Origin: Blautia liquoris
Lineage (GTDB): Bacteria; Bacillota; Clostridia; Lachnospirales; Lachnospiraceae
DNA: 64,000 nt
Direction: 5' to 3'
Assembly (NCBI RefSeq): GCF_015159595.1
Contig: NZ_CP063304.1
Span: 1,860,001 to 1,924,000, forward strand
Numbering within the stretch: the first letter of the stretch is position 1; every line of letters starts with the position of its first letter. The translations under genes were made by a program, and so were the position numbers. Below, in pieces: positions 26,019 to 35,580 of this stretch. The notes beneath the pieces are model-generated. The model had not been told where the DNA came from. It saw only the letters and a list, made by a program, of their open reading frames with translations, and made no database searches.

Positions 26019-26981
26019 TCACTCCTTACCACTGTCTGTGCTATCCTCTTTGTCGGCAAGACGGCTGTGTTTTCGATATCTGCGAAGAACAGCCGATACT
26101 AGAAGAATCAAAATCGCGATAACCAATACCCAGGCCCATACAGGGATCTGCGACAGAATTCTCTTCCAGCGGGGAACCGTTTCCTGTGTGTCAGTACTGT
26201 CCGCCCCGTCAGTCCGAAAGATATCATCGTACACCGTATCGGTAATCTTACCGACAAGAATATCGCGGCCGTTGGTGCTTTCCATCGAGCAAGTACTGAG
26301 CAGCACGATATGGTCGTCAATCGTCACGGTGGCATCCCGGGTGAAAGCCGCCTGACTCAGCAAATTGTCCAGATACTGCTGCTGTGCCTCCTGCCCTTTC
26401 ATGGCCGCTGTAAAGACCGACTTATCATAGGCATCTACGTGTAAAAAAGCAAAGAAAACAATTCCATGATCTTTGCCGTCATAATAAAGGCTGCCGTACT
26501 CTCTGGCATCAAAATATTGTTTGTCTGCAAAAAGCCCGAGTTCCCCAAACATCGCCTGTTTCTCCATGTGATGTCCATAGAGAATCGAATTGAAATCGGA
26601 AAAATCTCTTTGATTGTCAGAATCAAGAAAGATACTGCCCGAGAGCGAATACTCTCCTTGTGCGTTGGTATTGACATATTTCATATTATCCAGCCCCTGC
26701 GTGATCGGATAGTCTATGTGAGTGCCATACACGCTCAGCCAGCCAAACACCTCAGGGTTGATCGCCTGAAGCTCAGCGAAGGATTTCGTATCCTCTCCCT
26801 CGACGGGCTTATATCTCTCGTAACGCGCAGCGTCCGCCGCGCCGTAGAGCTGTTTGGAATCCCACAGGGCATAACCGCTAAAAGCCACGAGCAGCAAGAG
26901 AAAAAGTAAGACGGAAAAATTTACAGCAGCGTTTGCCACACGAATTGCTTTTCTTCCTATTTTTTCCGGGGTCATGCCCAT
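26019..26981 (-). CDS. Class B sortase, pilus assembly
   Basis: A 320-aa membrane transpeptidase. An N-terminal membrane helix (FSVLLFLLLLVAFSGYALW) is followed by the class B catalytic domain: INPEVFGWLSVYGTHIDYPI, the His in ILYGHHM (around 137), the active Cys in LLSTCSM (around 231) and the Arg in NGRDILVGKI (around 239). Unusually a second membrane helix (VWAWVLVIAILILLVSAVL) and basic tail follow, as in pilus-polymerising sortases. ATG 26981 has AAAGGAG upstream. It is the only sortase in the window and lies between backbone and minor pilin genes, so it probably polymerises the pilins of both loci. Confidence 0.9.
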   Translation of the reverse strand: MGMTPEKIGRKAIRVANAAVNFSVLLFLLLLVAFSGYALWDSKQLYGAADAARYERYKPVEGEDTKSFAELQAINPEVFGWLSVYGTHIDYPITQGLDNMKYVNTNAQGEYSLSGSIFLDSDNQRDFSDFNSILYGHHMEKQAMFGELGLFADKQYFDAREYGSLYYDGKDHGIVFFAFLHVDAYDKSVFTAAMKGQEAQQQYLDNLLSQAAFTRDATVTIDDHIVLLSTCSMESTNGRDILVGKITDTVYDDIFRTDGADSTDTQETVPRWKRILSQIPVWAWVLVIAILILLVSAVLRRYRKHSRLADKEDSTDSGKE

Positions 26982-27025
26982 AGGATCTCCTTTCTCATGT
27001 TGTCGTATTATCATTGCCTGAGAAA

Positions 27026-28324
27026 TTAATTCTCAGCGGAATTCTTTTTGCGGAACCGAATCACAACGTATCCTCCCAGTGCCACAGCCGCCAGAACAAT
27101 CATCATGAGAAACGGCATATCGTTCGCCTGAATACCGGTCGGCGTGATGGCAGTGGTCTCATCATACGTATTGGTAAATGCCGCTGAGTTCGTGGCTGTA
27201 CCGAGGGTCCGTATTTGCGTGTTAGCTGCAGTTGCTAATGTTCCGGACACAGAGCCAGAAACACCATTTGTAAGCAGTTCAATATTGGCCACATAGTGAG
27301 CAACTCCATCCTCTTCTGCTACATATTTTGAACCGACACCCATACCGGTAAATGCTACAGACTGGTTGTGTTTTAGTCTGATCTTCATAGGGTTAGTATC
27401 GTTCGGATCCACTCGGATGTATTCACCATTGGTATCCGCAGGTGTCGAATAATTCTCCGGGTTGTTGTTCGGATCCCATGGGATCACGGTTTTTGTACCG
27501 TTGGAATCCTCTTCAATCAAGTATGCATTATATCTCGTTGATGATGTTTCTGTACCTGCAGCCGTTGGTGTAATGGTGAAGGGGAAGTACTGTCCTTTGT
27601 CTCCATGTGCGGTGTCCGCCACCTTTTTGCTGACCGTCAAAGATGCATTCAACAACGGATCTGTGCCGCCTGCCATCTGGGAAAAGATGTTGGTGAACTT
27701 AAATTGGTTTGTGCCAAGACCCGGTGTAACAACGATCTTTCCCTCTGTTCCAGTGGTTCCCGGTGTCCGCACACCGATGCTCTCGATTACGAATCCGGTG
27801 TAGGTATCGTTGTTCTTCACATATGCCGTTACTTCATATTCTGTTTCGTCATCAGTCATAGTCTCTCCGGCTGCAGCATTCGTATAACCGGAAGGTCTTA
27901 CTTCTTTTACCGTATAGGTGTAAGCACCTGGAGCCGGCCATGTAACGTTGTCAAAGATCTTATTTGTGGATTCTTTTCTGTAAACATCCAGATTTTCAGT
28001 AGATGCTGAATTATACTTATCTGTGCTGTTAACGGTGATGGAAGTATTCGTAACCGTAGGCATCGGACTCGTATCGTTTACAACCGTCGGTGCGGCAGCT
28101 TGCCCATTGAAATCTTTTGCTGTAAATTGAAATTGAAAGGTGAACCCGGTGCTGGGGATGGACAGTGTATTGTCCATCTGCACTTCTTTTAAGATTTTGA
28201 CATTATCGCCATCCGTCGCCGGCGGTGTGGGGGGTCCCGCAAATGCGGTAACCACAGTTCCCAGACTCAGTACTGCTGCCATGGTAAGCGAAAGTAATGC
28301 TTTGAACGTATTTTTTTTCTTCAT
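27026..28324 (-). CDS. Backbone pilin, Spy0128-type, sorting signal TPTGI (locus 1)
   Basis: A 432-aa secreted pilin: signal peptide (LLSLTMAAVLSLGTVVTAFA), then two or more beta-sandwich domains. The first has the isopeptide elements Lys in ILKEVQ, Glu in YTYTVKEV and Asn in FKFTNIFS; the second has SKKVADTAHGDKGQYFPFTI and FTNTYDE. The C-terminus has ITPTGIQANDMPF, a membrane helix and RFRKKN. The TPTG core departs from LPXTG, fitting a class B sortase with its own signal. Paralogue of the 429-aa protein at 34202-35491; the two share start, end and domain order. Gene order adhesin, peptidase-like protein, backbone, sortase mirrors streptococcal FCT pilus loci. Confidence 0.9.
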   Translation of the reverse strand: MKKKNTFKALLSLTMAAVLSLGTVVTAFAGPPTPPATDGDNVKILKEVQMDNTLSIPSTGFTFQFQFTAKDFNGQAAAPTVVNDTSPMPTVTNTSITVNSTDKYNSASTENLDVYRKESTNKIFDNVTWPAPGAYTYTVKEVRPSGYTNAAAGETMTDDETEYEVTAYVKNNDTYTGFVIESIGVRTPGTTGTEGKIVVTPGLGTNQFKFTNIFSQMAGGTDPLLNASLTVSKKVADTAHGDKGQYFPFTITPTAAGTETSSTRYNAYLIEEDSNGTKTVIPWDPNNNPENYSTPADTNGEYIRVDPNDTNPMKIRLKHNQSVAFTGMGVGSKYVAEEDGVAHYVANIELLTNGVSGSVSGTLATAANTQIRTLGTATNSAAFTNTYDETTAITPTGIQANDMPFLMMIVLAAVALGGYVVIRFRKKNSAEN

Positions 28325-28408
28325 AATGATCGCTCCTTATATGTTTTATTTTTGTTGTTTTCTATATGAGCATGGTGAGAAGTTTCATCTTGCAAACCTC
28401 ATTCCATG

Positions 28409-28945
28409 TTATATGTTTCGTCTCCGGAAGATGGAAATCACCTTCCCCCGGGTTTCTTTTGCCTCGACCGGACCATATACCCGGCTGTCTGTGGCATTCT
28501 CCCTGGCATCGCCCAAGACAAACACCTGCCCTTCTTTCAGGGTCAGGGGAAAGTCCACGTCAGTCTCGTACCGATGTGTCGGCTCATGAATGGAGGCTTC
28601 CTGCTGCCGCGCACCATTGATATAAAGACCATCCTCCCTGATGTCCACGGTATCGCCTGCTGTGCCGACCACACGCCGCACCTCGGGGCTGCCCTGATAG
28701 TCCAACATGAGCGTATCGCCAAAGACGTAATGTTTATCCAGCCGATAGTAGATGACCAGATCACCGTCTTTAACGGCCGGATCCATGGCCGGATCCCGAT
28801 TCCTGTGCAGACCGTATACAAACGTAAAGAGTAGGACAACTGCCAGTATTACGACTGCGATTTTCGCCAGAAGCAGGAGAAATTCGCGGAGCAGAGAAGG
28901 CTGCTGTACGGTCATTTCTTTTTTACCTGTATTACTGTCATTCAT
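28409..28945 (-). CDS. Signal-peptidase-I-like pilus accessory protein lacking the catalytic Ser and Lys (SipA-like)
   Basis: A 178-aa membrane protein with the SPase I fold: membrane helix at ~20-45, then RDPAMDPAVKDGDLVIYY (box B region), EVRRVVGTAGDTVDI (box D) and GQVFVLGDARENATDSRVYG (box E). In active enzymes box B reads S-M-x-P and box D K-R-x-x-G; here Ser is Ala53 and Lys is Arg90, so it should not cleave signal peptides. Streptococcus pyogenes SipA, encoded in the FCT pilus locus, has also lost both residues (Asp and Gly) and acts as a non-enzymatic factor in pilus polymerisation, so the same role is likely. ATG 28945 overlaps the adhesin stop (ATGA) with AGGAGG upstream. Confidence 0.88.
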   Translation of the reverse strand: MNDSNTGKKEMTVQQPSLLREFLLLLAKIAVVILAVVLLFTFVYGLHRNRDPAMDPAVKDGDLVIYYRLDKHYVFGDTLMLDYQGSPEVRRVVGTAGDTVDIREDGLYINGARQQEASIHEPTHRYETDVDFPLTLKEGQVFVLGDARENATDSRVYGPVEAKETRGKVISIFRRRNI

Positions 28946-31900
28946 ATCTTCTTGTTCCTCCTTCGGTTTCTTAGATAGCCACCCCCTGCCATACACAGGG
29001 CGGCTCCTGCAAGAATGAAGATGGATCGTGTCGTATCTCCATCCGAGATCCCTGTGGCCGTAACACTGCCATGTGTGTTCGTAAAATCAACACGGCGGTT
29101 TGTGTCTGTCATCGTAAGCCAGCCGCTATCCGTGCCATCTTCGGTGTTTCCACCGTCTATCTTATAAGTCGTAGAATAACCGGTATTCGTAATATTCTCT
29201 TCCGCGACACGTACTTTGCTGTTTTCCAGTATGCCGTCTATCATGATCGTCTGCCCGTGGCGAAGCTTCAAGGTAGCCTGCCCCGCTTCATCCAGCGTCA
29301 TTGTTTGGCTTTGCGGAGGCACTGCGCCAGATCCTGTGATGACTCCGCCCGTATACGAGAAACTTCCCGAAAGCGGTGCGCCGCTTTCATCTTGCAGCGT
29401 GACCTTGAAATCAAAAAGCTTGTTTCGGTCACCGTATTCGCCCTCCACTGTCTTTGATATGGTGACCTTCGTCACCGCCAGATCACGCCACTTGGCATAC
29501 AGATTTTTCGTGCCGCTAAAGGTAATCTGTGCTCCGGGCATATAAGAGTTTCCAGTTCCATCCGGATATTCGGTCCATCGCTCGAACACCTTTCCCGGCA
29601 AAGCGCTAAAGCTGGCTTCGTCATCCCCTGTGCCAATCGCTGCCGCATTTACCACTGCCGTACCACTTGAGATATCGGTCATCTGGAAATGCTTTTGTGT
29701 ACCGACACCGCCGTTGTTCGCATGATAGATTACAGCGTAGTTCGGATTATGATAGTTGATGTTGTCATTGTCTAACAGCAATCCGTCGAATGGATTGCTG
29801 AGGCGTTCCGTAAACTCCTGATAATTTCCGGGAGGAGCCTGCGAGCCAAATCTTGCCGTATTGTTCTCGACTTTGGCAGAATCCGTAATCGTAATGTTTT
29901 TATAATAGGAAGCTGCCGGTGTAATCGGGTTGGTGTAACGATAGTTCATCGTATAGATGCCGCCCCCGTCGGAAGTCGCCGTATTCTGAGATATGACGCC
30001 GCCGCTCATCGAAAGTGTACCTGCATAATTTCCCTGTACCTGAACGAACACACCTGCACCGTTCTTCGCCTGATTCTTGTATATGCTGCCGCCGCTCATC
30101 GAAAATGTGCTCCTCGCATCCACATAGACGCCGCCCCCATTGTTTCCGGAAGCTACGGCATTCTCAAAAATTTCACCGTCCTTCATGACAAAAGATGCAC
30201 GATCCCAGACACAGACGCCGCCCCCAAAATTATCCACTGTATTTTTGGATATCACACCGCCTTCCATCCGAAAGGACGCCGTTCCACCCACGATGACGCC
30301 GCCGGCTCCAAAAGGTGCCTTGTTCTCGGAGATGGTTCCGCCGTTCAATACAAAAGTGCCACTTTCCTTCACATTGACACCGCCGCCGCTGTACATATTC
30401 GTCTTGTTGTTCGATATACTGCCGCCGTTCATGGTAAAGCTTCCATTCTCACGCACGGAAACGCCGCCGCCATCCCCTTTCGCAGCTACATTCTCGACGA
30501 TATCTCCGCCGTTCATGGTGAAACTTCCAAAACCATTCACATTGACACCGCCGCCGTATGTTGAATTGATACACTTTGTGATCTTTGCACCGTCTTCCAT
30601 CACCAAGGTTCCGCCTGCAGCCTGCACGCCTCCATTGGAACGATCTACTCCGATATCCGTAAGTCCCTTGCCCGAAAGGACAATATTTTTCAGACGCAGA
30701 GTCCCCAAAACCTGGAAGTGTATATAGCCGGTATCCTGTGTATTAATCCCCTGCCTATCCTGTGTGATCGTGCGGCGTGTATCGTCGGATGTGAGTGTAA
30801 TCTCTTTGTCAGACGGAATGGTGACTGTACTTCCCATCATGGGATCATCCGCCGTCGCCTTGATCGTACAGGGTTCCGTCGTCAGGCAGGCCGTCACCGC
30901 ACTCGACAACTGATCGTAAGAACCAATGATTTCCCCGCTGCCGTCTTTCGACACCACATACCGGTTTACCCCCCACTGGGCATAGAGTGTCAGGTTATCC
31001 AAAAAGCGCACGCGCTGTCCGGCCGTATAGGTGACACCGTCGCTGTCAGGACTTGTATTCCATCCGAGGAACTTCTCCTGGCCCGGCTCGACTGCACCGG
31101 CCGCATCAAAGCCCGCCTGCTGCTGGGTAAATAAGTAGTTATAGCCTGAACTGCCAATCGGTACTCCCGTCGCCTGATAGGTATCCGGCGTCCCGGTGTT
31201 GTTATTCACCTTATAGATCACCGTGTAATACGGGTTCCTGTAATTGATGTTGTCGTTGTCAAGCAGCAATCCGTCAAAGACATTCGCCGCACGTCTTGTA
31301 AATTCCAGATAGTTAGAAGGCGGAAGAAATCTCCCTCCATTTGCCGTGTTCTCACGCACCGCTGCACTGCCGGCAATCTGGATATTCGCATAGCTGTTCG
31401 ATGCAGCCGGGTTTGCGTAGCTGGAAGCTGCACTGTAGATCCCGCCTCCGTCCGTCACGGCTGTATTCCCGGTTATTGCACCGCCACTCATGGTAAAAAC
31501 TGCATTTACACCTGTGAAAACCCCTCCGCCAACATTTGCCCGATTACCGGAGATTGTGCCGTCTGTCATGTTGAGCGAAGCATTCACAAGCTGATAGATG
31601 CCGCCCCCATTGGATGCAGATTGATTCGCCGAGATGACACCGCCATTCATAGTCATAGACGCGTTCATCATCAGATAGACGCCGCCTCCATTCACCGTCG
31701 TTTCGTTACCGGAGATTTCACCGCCGTTTAGAATAAAGGTTCCTCCTCCGCTCACAAGGATAGCGCCTCCATTCGCCTGTGTAGTATAGCATCTGGTGAG
31801 TTTCGCACCGTCCTCCATCACAAGTTTTCCGCCGCTGTTCACCTGTACGCCGCCGTTGATTCGGTCCCCGTTAGCTCTTTCTTCGCGTCCGGACAAGACG

Positions 31901-32907
31901 ATATTCCTCAGCGTCAGAGAACCACTCACCAAAAAGTGCCGGCCATATTCGGAACCAACCGTCTGTGTGAGGGTTCGTGTTGTGCCATCCGACGTCAGCG
32001 TGATCTCTTTTCCGGCCGGTATGCTGATCGCAGAACCCAGCGCACTGTCATCCATCGAGGTCACAATGGTATATGGGCCATCTGTTTGGCAAGCTGCCAC
32101 GGCATCCTTCAGTTCTGTGTACATTCCCACCAGTTGATTTCCTGTATCCCGATAGACTTTATATGAGCCCGCTCGTATCACGATATCCTGTAACACCCGG
32201 ATCCCTGCATTCAGATCCGAAACCTGTGTATGCGTATCCAGGGCAACCGGTTCGGAAAAAACCGTCGCGTGATCCTCGCTGAACTTTGCAAATCGATTGT
32301 CCGCCGTCATCCCTGCCAGCGGCAGGAGGTATTCGACATCGTCTTTTATGCGGGAAGATATGCCCACCACATACGTGCCGGGGTCTATACCCTCGAATAT
32401 GTACTTTCCCTCACCATCTGTCTTTACCGTTTTAAAAGGAGAATGCTTGTCGTCTGCCCGATAGAGAGAGACCTCATAATCGGCAAGTGCCTGTTCCTTT
32501 TCCTGACGGATGCCGTCACCGGATAAGATCTGATTCCCCTTATCCTCCCAGGTATCCAGCCAGAGCAAACCGCTGATCCTGTTATTGTTGTCTGTTTTTA
32601 CCGGCTGATCCTTTTTTTGATCCTCTTTCTTGTCTGATTCAGATTCTGTGACCGTCTTTTCGGGCTCTTTTTCTGATTCACCCGATTCTGACTGCTTTGC
32701 ATCCTCCGGCGAAACAGTTACATCCACGCCTTGTTCCTCTTCTGCGTATACCGAGGATGTATAGAAAGAATTCGAAAGAACAGACGTCACCAGTACAACG
32801 ATCAGTAAAGTCATACCCAGGAATCTATTCTGAAATCCATGGATCCGAACAAACGGATTCTTATGTAATTTTTTCAGCCCCGGCTGCCCAGAGTGCTTTC
32901 TATTCAA
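28942..32907 (-). CDS. Large pilus tip adhesin with beta-helix repeats (locus 1)
   Basis: A 1321-aa surface protein. The start is TTG 32907, supported by GGAGGTGA seven bases upstream. Order of parts: membrane/signal segment ~33-52; acidic Ser/Glu/Lys spacer to ~105; SdrD B-like domain ~108-240 (GLLWLDTWEDKGN; GKYIFEGIDPGTYVVGIS); first parallel beta-helix with repeats such as MNGGVISANQSASNGGGIY; an InlB-like unit (KFLGWNTSPDSDGVTY, LTLYAQW); second beta-helix (FTMNGGSISNNKTNM); another InlB-like unit; an FctA/DUF7601-like domain (VTISKTVEGEYGDRNKLFDF) and a C-terminal VTATGISDGD, membrane helix and basic tail. First gene of locus 1; overlaps the SipA-like gene. Beta-helix domains often bind glycans, which is inference here. 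Confidence 0.88.
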   Translation of the reverse strand: MNRKHSGQPGLKKLHKNPFVRIHGFQNRFLGMTLLIVVLVTSVLSNSFYTSSVYAEEEQGVDVTVSPEDAKQSESGESEKEPEKTVTESESDKKEDQKKDQPVKTDNNNRISGLLWLDTWEDKGNQILSGDGIRQEKEQALADYEVSLYRADDKHSPFKTVKTDGEGKYIFEGIDPGTYVVGISSRIKDDVEYLLPLAGMTADNRFAKFSEDHATVFSEPVALDTHTQVSDLNAGIRVLQDIVIRAGSYKVYRDTGNQLVGMYTELKDAVAACQTDGPYTIVTSMDDSALGSAISIPAGKEITLTSDGTTRTLTQTVGSEYGRHFLVSGSLTLRNIVLSGREERANGDRINGGVQVNSGGKLVMEDGAKLTRCYTTQANGGAILVSGGGTFILNGGEISGNETTVNGGGVYLMMNASMTMNGGVISANQSASNGGGIYQLVNASLNMTDGTISGNRANVGGGVFTGVNAVFTMSGGAITGNTAVTDGGGIYSAASSYANPAASNSYANIQIAGSAAVRENTANGGRFLPPSNYLEFTRRAANVFDGLLLDNDNINYRNPYYTVIYKVNNNTGTPDTYQATGVPIGSSGYNYLFTQQQAGFDAAGAVEPGQEKFLGWNTSPDSDGVTYTAGQRVRFLDNLTLYAQWGVNRYVVSKDGSGEIIGSYDQLSSAVTACLTTEPCTIKATADDPMMGSTVTIPSDKEITLTSDDTRRTITQDRQGINTQDTGYIHFQVLGTLRLKNIVLSGKGLTDIGVDRSNGGVQAAGGTLVMEDGAKITKCINSTYGGGVNVNGFGSFTMNGGDIVENVAAKGDGGGVSVRENGSFTMNGGSISNNKTNMYSGGGVNVKESGTFVLNGGTISENKAPFGAGGVIVGGTASFRMEGGVISKNTVDNFGGGVCVWDRASFVMKDGEIFENAVASGNNGGGVYVDARSTFSMSGGSIYKNQAKNGAGVFVQVQGNYAGTLSMSGGVISQNTATSDGGGIYTMNYRYTNPITPAASYYKNITITDSAKVENNTARFGSQAPPGNYQEFTERLSNPFDGLLLDNDNINYHNPNYAVIYHANNGGVGTQKHFQMTDISSGTAVVNAAAIGTGDDEASFSALPGKVFERWTEYPDGTGNSYMPGAQITFSGTKNLYAKWRDLAVTKVTISKTVEGEYGDRNKLFDFKVTLQDESGAPLSGSFSYTGGVITGSGAVPPQSQTMTLDEAGQATLKLRHGQTIMIDGILENSKVRVAEENITNTGYSTTYKIDGGNTEDGTDSGWLTMTDTNRRVDFTNTHGSVTATGISDGDTTRSIFILAGAALCMAGGGYLRNRRRNKKI

Positions 32908-33035
32908 CCGATCACCTCCGATTCGGCAGTTACCGCAAATTTGAGCAATCTGCTGCCAAAGTTTTTCTATCTAAACCCCTGACAGCGATTGGTGTTAATC
33001 GTTTTTTATCTGTTATTTTTTAATTTAACTATTTT

Positions 33036-33062
33036 AGTATATTTTAAATGAAAAAGAGTCAA
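33036..33062 (-). promoter_or_regulatory. Candidate promoter of pilus locus 1
   Basis: TTGACT (33062-33057) and TATACT (33041-33036) on the minus strand, but with a short 15-bp spacer. The ~120-nt leader shows no recognisable riboswitch. The 33063-33370 interval upstream holds only a GCAGCC/GGGCTGC hairpin at ~33332-33351 and one GGGTCAAAA repeat. Confidence 0.45.
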
Positions 33063-33370
33063 AAAAACTCCTCCATGTAACGAAACAGACTTTTCATGTA
33101 TCGAAATTGAAAAATTGCATCAAAATATGGGTCAAATATGAAACAAGCGTCCTTTTTGACCCTATGGATGCCCATAATTCTGGCATTCATTATACCTGAA
33201 AAAAGATCCGAAGTTTGATCTTGGGTGTGAAAAGCTGTCCGCGAGGGAGGAAGAGCCAGAGATGGTGACAAATATGCCCCTGTACCTTGCAGCGAAGACG
33301 AGAAATCTGCTCTGATACACAGATTGTTACGCAGCCCTAATCGGGCTGCTTTCTCCTGTTTGTTCGAATC

Positions 33371-33415
33371 CAAAGGTCCTGCTTTTTCATGCTCGCATGA
33401 AAGGCAGGACCTTTG
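33371..33415 (-). terminator. Terminator of pilus locus 2
   Basis: CAAAGGTCCTGC pairs with GCAGGACCTTTG around an inner hairpin TTTCATGC/GCATGAAA (33385-33402). It separates the two pilus loci. The inner hairpin recurs exactly at 44665-44682. Confidence 0.7.
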
Positions 33416-33439
33416 GATTGTAGTATCAAACTATTTCTT

Positions 33440-34132
33440 TTATATTTCCCTCGATATCACGTGGAGTTCTTCCCTCTGCTTCCTCTTTATCAGAAAAGCT
33501 GCAAAACAAAGAGCCGTAAAAGCGGAACCTGTCATCGTCATAATCCATGATGCAAGATTCGTATCATCCCCGGTCTTTGCCGTGCCTGTTCCGGAAGTTC
33601 CTGTCTTTTTTACTGGGGGATCCACCTTAACAGACGGATCACTGGGGCGAAGCGAAAATCGGTTTTGAAAATGAATCTGTGACGTTTTTTTTCCGCTGGA
33701 TTTGCGAACCACAATGTTCGTATGCAGACCGGCGTCGACATAGACGGTAACACGATACACTTGCTCATCATAGACGCAGCCTTCCTGCCTTTGGTCTGTC
33801 ATCTGGGCAATTTCATAGGAATAGGTGCCGGCCTGTGAAAACTCGATGGGGCCTGCAAAAACCGTATCATTTCCACGGATGGAAAATCTATAGACACCCT
33901 CTGTACTGCCTGCCGGCATCGGCGCACCCGGCGTTATTGCGTTCATCCGGTACGTAAACGTGTCGGATACGGGCACGCCCTCTTCCACCGTAAACTCCTG
34001 TGCAGCCTCCAAAGTGACCTCTCCTGCCACAGGCGCTGCAGAGGCAGGCAGTGCCGAAAAGGCCGCGACAGGCAAAACCAAAAGGCAGAACAGCAGCGCC
34101 TGTTTTCCTATGTTTTTTATCATAACTTTCAT
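33440..34132 (-). CDS. Minor pilin, sorting signal TAKTGD (locus 2)
   Basis: A 230-aa secreted pilin paralogous to 25350-26012. Signal peptide residues 1-33 (LLFCLLVLPVAAFSALPASA); a single pilin domain with FTYRMNAITPGAPMPAGSTE, GPIEFSQAGTYSYEIAQMTD (Tyr-x-Tyr-Glu) and IHFQNRFS (candidate isopeptide Asn); a Pro/Val/Lys/Gly linker; TAKTGDDT, membrane helix and basic tail ending LHVISREI. AGGAG lies nine bases before ATG 34132. Unlike in locus 1, no sortase separates it from the backbone pilin: only 69 bp of non-coding DNA is present at the equivalent point. Confidence 0.85.
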   Translation of the reverse strand: MKVMIKNIGKQALLFCLLVLPVAAFSALPASAAPVAGEVTLEAAQEFTVEEGVPVSDTFTYRMNAITPGAPMPAGSTEGVYRFSIRGNDTVFAGPIEFSQAGTYSYEIAQMTDQRQEGCVYDEQVYRVTVYVDAGLHTNIVVRKSSGKKTSQIHFQNRFSLRPSDPSVKVDPPVKKTGTSGTGTAKTGDDTNLASWIMTMTGSAFTALCFAAFLIKRKQREELHVISREI

Positions 34133-34201
34133 AACTTCTCTCTCCTTACTGATCCTTCGGATGCGTGTCCTGCCTTACACTGCGGTGAAATACCGGTTCA
34201 A

Positions 34202-35491
34202 TCAGTTTTTTGCGGAAGTCTTTTTCCGGAAACGAATCACTGTATATCCTCCCAGTGCAGCAACAGCCAGTACAATCATCGAGAGGAATGGCATATCGTT
34301 CGACTGGATCCCGGTTGGGGTGACAGCGGTATCCTCATCATACATATTGGTAAATGCCGCCGAGTTCGTATCAGCGCCAAGGGCTTGTGTCCCTGTATCA
34401 TTTGCAGTGTTTACTGCTCCTTGAATAAGGGTGGAAGTCCCGCCGTTTACAACCAGATCAATGTCCGCTATATAGTGAGCAACAGCATCCTCTGTCGCCT
34501 TATACTGTGCACCGACGGCCATGTTCATAAATGCCACAGACTGTCCATGTTTCAGGTTGATCTTCAACGTACTGCCGGCCGACACTTTGATGTAATCGCC
34601 ATTGCTGTCGCTGTCTGTGGCATAAGTTTCACCACTTACTTCGTTTTGACTTGCCATGGGAATTACAGTGCCATTATCAATCAGATATGCTTTGTAAATA
34701 GTTGTCCCTGCTGTCTCTGTTCCTGCAGCCGTCGTATCGATGAAGAATGGGAAATACTGTCCCAGATCACTATGATCCGTTGCTTCCACTACTTTGCTTA
34801 CAGTAAGGGATGCATCTTCTGTCGGATCGGTACCGCCGCCTCCGGCTGTCTCGGAATAAACATTGACGAATTTAAACTGGTTTGTGTCAGGATCCGGCGT
34901 CACAGAGACCTTTCCGCCGTCTTCTGTGTTCTCCGTATCTACTACACCGATATTCTCGATCACATAGCCGCCGGCTCCGTCATTTTTGACATATGCCGTC
35001 ACTTCATATTCTGTGGTGTCGTCCGTCATCGTCTTGCCGGTTGTGGGGTTGGAATATCCGGAAGTTCTCTCTTTTACCGTATAGGTGTACGTTCCGGGAG
35101 CATTCCATGTCACACCGTTAAAGATTTTATTTGCCGCCTGTTTCTTGTAGACACTAATTCCGCCGGTGGATGCGTTATTATCCTTATCTGCCTCTTGTAA
35201 TGTGATGGAGGTATCGGTCACACCCGGCATCGCGGAGCCGTTTACAATCGGGGCTGTCGGTGTTACAGCAGTTGTGTCATTGAATTTCTTTGGTGTAACT
35301 GAAAAATTGAATGTGTAGCCGCCGGAGGGAATCGACAAGGTATCGTCCATCTCCAGTTCTTTTAGAATATAAGCTCCGTCACCGCTTATCGCTGCAGGCG
35401 GATCCGCATATGCGGTTGTCGCTGCGCCCACAGTCAGCACAGCTGTCATTGCCAGTGAAAGCAATGCTTTCAATCTCTTGTTTCTCTTCAT
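34202..35491 (-). CDS. Backbone pilin, Spy0128-type, sorting signal TPTGI (locus 2)
   Basis: A 429-aa paralogue of the locus 1 backbone with the same layout: signal peptide (LLSLAMTAVLTVGAATTAYA), first isopeptide domain (ILKELEMDDTLSIPSGGY; YTYTVKERTSGYSN; FKFVNVYS), second domain (SKVVEATDHSDLGQYFPFFI; FTNMYDE), then VTPTGIQSNDMPF, membrane helix and RFRKKTSAKN. The ends are much more conserved between the two proteins than the middles, as expected if signal peptide and sorting signal are constrained by shared machinery while exposed faces diversify. AGGAG ten bases upstream of ATG 35491. Confidence 0.9.
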   Translation of the reverse strand: MKRNKRLKALLSLAMTAVLTVGAATTAYADPPAAISGDGAYILKELEMDDTLSIPSGGYTFNFSVTPKKFNDTTAVTPTAPIVNGSAMPGVTDTSITLQEADKDNNASTGGISVYKKQAANKIFNGVTWNAPGTYTYTVKERTSGYSNPTTGKTMTDDTTEYEVTAYVKNDGAGGYVIENIGVVDTENTEDGGKVSVTPDPDTNQFKFVNVYSETAGGGGTDPTEDASLTVSKVVEATDHSDLGQYFPFFIDTTAAGTETAGTTIYKAYLIDNGTVIPMASQNEVSGETYATDSDSNGDYIKVSAGSTLKINLKHGQSVAFMNMAVGAQYKATEDAVAHYIADIDLVVNGGTSTLIQGAVNTANDTGTQALGADTNSAAFTNMYDEDTAVTPTGIQSNDMPFLSMIVLAVAALGGYTVIRFRKKTSAKN

Positions 35492-35533
35492 AATTTTTTC
35501 TCTCCTTATGTACTTGGATTTTTATATATAACA

Positions 35534-35556
35534 CGGGAACGGGTTTGCCGCTCCCG
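35534..35556 (-). promoter_or_regulatory. Intercistronic hairpin between adhesin and backbone pilin (locus 2)
   Basis: CGGGAACGG/CCGCTCCCG stem with a GTTTG loop, 24 bp past the adhesin stop, followed on the minus strand by TGTTATATATAAAAA. Could be a partial terminator or processing site setting the adhesin-to-backbone ratio. Confidence 0.45.
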
Positions 35557-35580
35557 CGGTTATACCTCTGTTGGTTTTAT

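Noticed and set aside
29900-32000. Short spaced repeats in the adhesin genes resembling a CRISPR array
   Set aside because: They are degenerate codons for the beta-helix repeat MNGGxISxN in an intact coding frame, with no constant repeat or unique spacers.
32908-33035. c-di-GMP riboswitch in the pilus locus 1 leader
   Set aside because: Considered because such riboswitches often control clostridial surface genes, but the conserved core sequences are absent.
33059-33373. A 104-codon open frame on the minus strand between the pilus loci
   Set aside because: No ribosome site, low-complexity composition, overlaps the locus 1 promoter region and looks like nothing known.
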